Positions 62,982-64,000 of a stretch of 64,000 nt of DNA are shown here, one piece after another (positions within the stretch are counted from its first letter, which is position 1; every line of letters begins with the position of its first letter). The DNA is from an uncultured Pseudomonadota bacterium (GTDB taxonomy: Bacteria > Pseudomonadota > Gammaproteobacteria > Steroidobacterales > Steroidobacteraceae): assembly GCA_903832085.1 (NCBI GenBank), contig CAIKZZ010000010.1, positions 39,989-103,988 on the forward strand, in the 5' to 3' direction. Under the pieces are notes generated by a model. That model did not search any database, had not been told where the DNA came from, and was given only the letters and a program-made list of their open reading frames with translations. A program made the translations under genes and the position numbers.

Positions 62982-63359
62982 ATGAGCAAGGCACAACACT
63001 TGAGTCGCGTCATTGACCGGCACGCTCCCACGGAAGCGATGCAATCGCCCGCGCAATTGATGGATTTCCGCGGACGCGCAATCACCCAGGCTGCACTGCA
63101 GTTCGCACCGGCTTTCCTCCGGACGCGGGACGTGCTGCGAATCACCTCGCTCAGTCGTGCGACGATCTATCGCCGGATCGCCGCGCGGCGCTTTCCAGCC
63201 CCAGTGCATCTCGGCGGTCGGGCGTGCGGGTGGTCTACATCCGCGCTCCAGGACTGGATCAGCGACCCAGAGGGCTATCGCGCACCGGCGACGGAGGATT
63301 CCCGTGGGACTCGCGCGCGCGGTCGCCCACCGAAGTATTCGGGGCAGAAGGCGCGGTGA
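62982..63359 (+). CDS. AlpA-family regulator (MerR-like HTH)
   Basis: 125 residues. A helix-turn-helix in FLRTRDVLRITSLSRATIYRRIAARRFPAPVHLG and GWSTSALQDWISDPEGY, the AlpA signature of island and phage regulators (prophage excision/conjugative element control). GGAGG 8 bases before the ATG. Follows the FlhD-like gene by 32 bases, so they are probably co-transcribed. Confidence 0.85.
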   Translation: MSKAQHLSRVIDRHAPTEAMQSPAQLMDFRGRAITQAALQFAPAFLRTRDVLRITSLSRATIYRRIAARRFPAPVHLGGRACGWSTSALQDWISDPEGYRAPATEDSRGTRARGRPPKYSGQKAR

Positions 63360-63483
63360 CCTTGGCCGCGAGCCGCGGGTATCCGCGAGCGATCCTTCCG
63401 GGGCAGGACCAGGCTTGCGAATTGCTTCTCAATAGTTAACGTTACTTTGCACGCTAACATTGACTGTGTTATCGTGTAAATCT

Positions 63484-64000
63484 ATGTTAGAAACAGCGAC
63501 CCGCAGCCCTGTTACGGATGCGGCTATCCAGCGCTATCTGCACGACACCCTCGGGCTTCGTGCCACCCTGGGTCCGTGGACGGCTGCCGGGAAGCTCCCC
63601 TATTTCCTTCAGGAAGCCTTTGCTGTCCGCCGGCTGACCCTCCACGGACACGACGTCCTGCTCGCCCTGGATCAGCTCCCGCACCCGCCGAAACTCTCGG
63701 AGCTGCGCGCACAGATGGAGCGACTTCAGGCCACGGCCGAGATGCCGGTTGTCTACGTCACCGACGCCATCGCCTCCTACGAGCGCAAGCGCCTCGTCGA
63801 ACAGCGCGTGCCCTTCCTCGTGCCCGGCAACCAGCTATACCTGCCCGACCTTGGAATCGACTTGCGCGAGTATTTCCGAACCGCCAAGGCAGAGGCCGGC
63901 GCCACACTCAGCCCCGCAACGCAGGCCGTTCTGATCACGCAGTTGCTGGACAAACCCTGGCGAGCCGACTGGGTCCTGGCGGAGATCGTCACCCGCCTGG
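63484..64000 (+). CDS. Partial protein, island-type regulator (winged-helix/MarR-like?)
   Basis: ATG at 63484, open to the window end, at least 172 residues. It contains VVYVTDAIASYERKRLVEQR and VPFLVPGNQLYLPDLGIDLR, followed by LSPATQAVLITQLL, resembling the N-terminal part of a family often labelled MarR-like HTH. The C-terminus is outside the window. An 8-bp palindrome TAACGTTA lies about 43 bases upstream. Function not assignable. Confidence 0.55.
   Translation, partial: MLETATRSPVTDAAIQRYLHDTLGLRATLGPWTAAGKLPYFLQEAFAVRRLTLHGHDVLLALDQLPHPPKLSELRAQMERLQATAEMPVVYVTDAIASYERKRLVEQRVPFLVPGNQLYLPDLGIDLREYFRTAKAEAGATLSPATQAVLITQLLDKPWRADWVLAEIVTRL

Overview
The window reads as a Gram-negative proteobacterial chromosome, most likely gammaproteobacterial. 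It has TonB-dependent receptors, lipoprotein signals, a tripartite RND pump, periplasmic PQQ/cytochrome dehydrogenases and a UDP-galactopyranose mutase. The exact group is not decidable by eye; Nevskiales, Steroidobacterales or Xanthomonadales-like is a guess. Bases 1-54 kb have moderate GC and look chromosomal. From about 54.4 kb to the end the sequence becomes GC-rich and carries island-type genes.

Layout. 1-10.6 kb: end of a TonB receptor, then minus-strand exported metallohydrolases (M20, M38), a DUF1295 membrane protein and two consecutive PQQ/cytochrome c dehydrogenases. 10.8-15.1 kb: a periplasmic C39 protease and a coiled-coil/beta-barrel outer membrane protein resembling FapD/FapF of functional amyloid secretion, facing a TPR-GT41 glycosyltransferase and a 73-residue exported peptide with a leader-like LTDAEM...VAG motif. 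This is the most interesting part of the window. 15.3-23 kb: desaturase, amino acid permease, acyltransferase, broken vapC with intact antitoxin, tRNA-Arg(ACG), carboxylesterase and an M20D hydrolase. 23-33.3 kb: an apparent N- or O-demethylation cluster with a ferredoxin, two Rieske oxygenases, glutathione-dependent formaldehyde dehydrogenase, TonB receptor, MFS importer and a dimethylglycine-dehydrogenase-like enzyme. 33.7-39.5 kb: RND efflux operon. 39.5-54 kb: AmiD-like amidase, amidohydrolases, HisN-like phosphatase, serC-serA, an AMP ligase with a sulfotransferase, a copper-type DUF2946/outer membrane/TlpA group, and a glycosyltransferase interrupted at an (AT)5 tract upstream of glf.

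54.0-64 kb is an accessory island. Two truncated chromosomal genes mark its left side. A diverged direct repeat of about 430 bp (54418-54849 and 62055-62485) brackets a cargo of AbiE toxin-antitoxin, a DmeR/DmeF-type Ni/Co efflux operon with a visible operator, and an NRAMP-related transporter with a His-rich upstream leader ORF plus a porin. The right repeat lies in an intact divergent FlhC-like/FlhD-like regulator pair. It is followed by an AlpA-type regulator and a gene cut by the window end.

Functional themes: scavenging of amide and N-methyl compounds (imported by TonB receptors, cut by exported M20/M38 enzymes, demethylated by Rieske enzymes, with formaldehyde removed by FrmA), cell-surface modification, and island-borne metal homeostasis.
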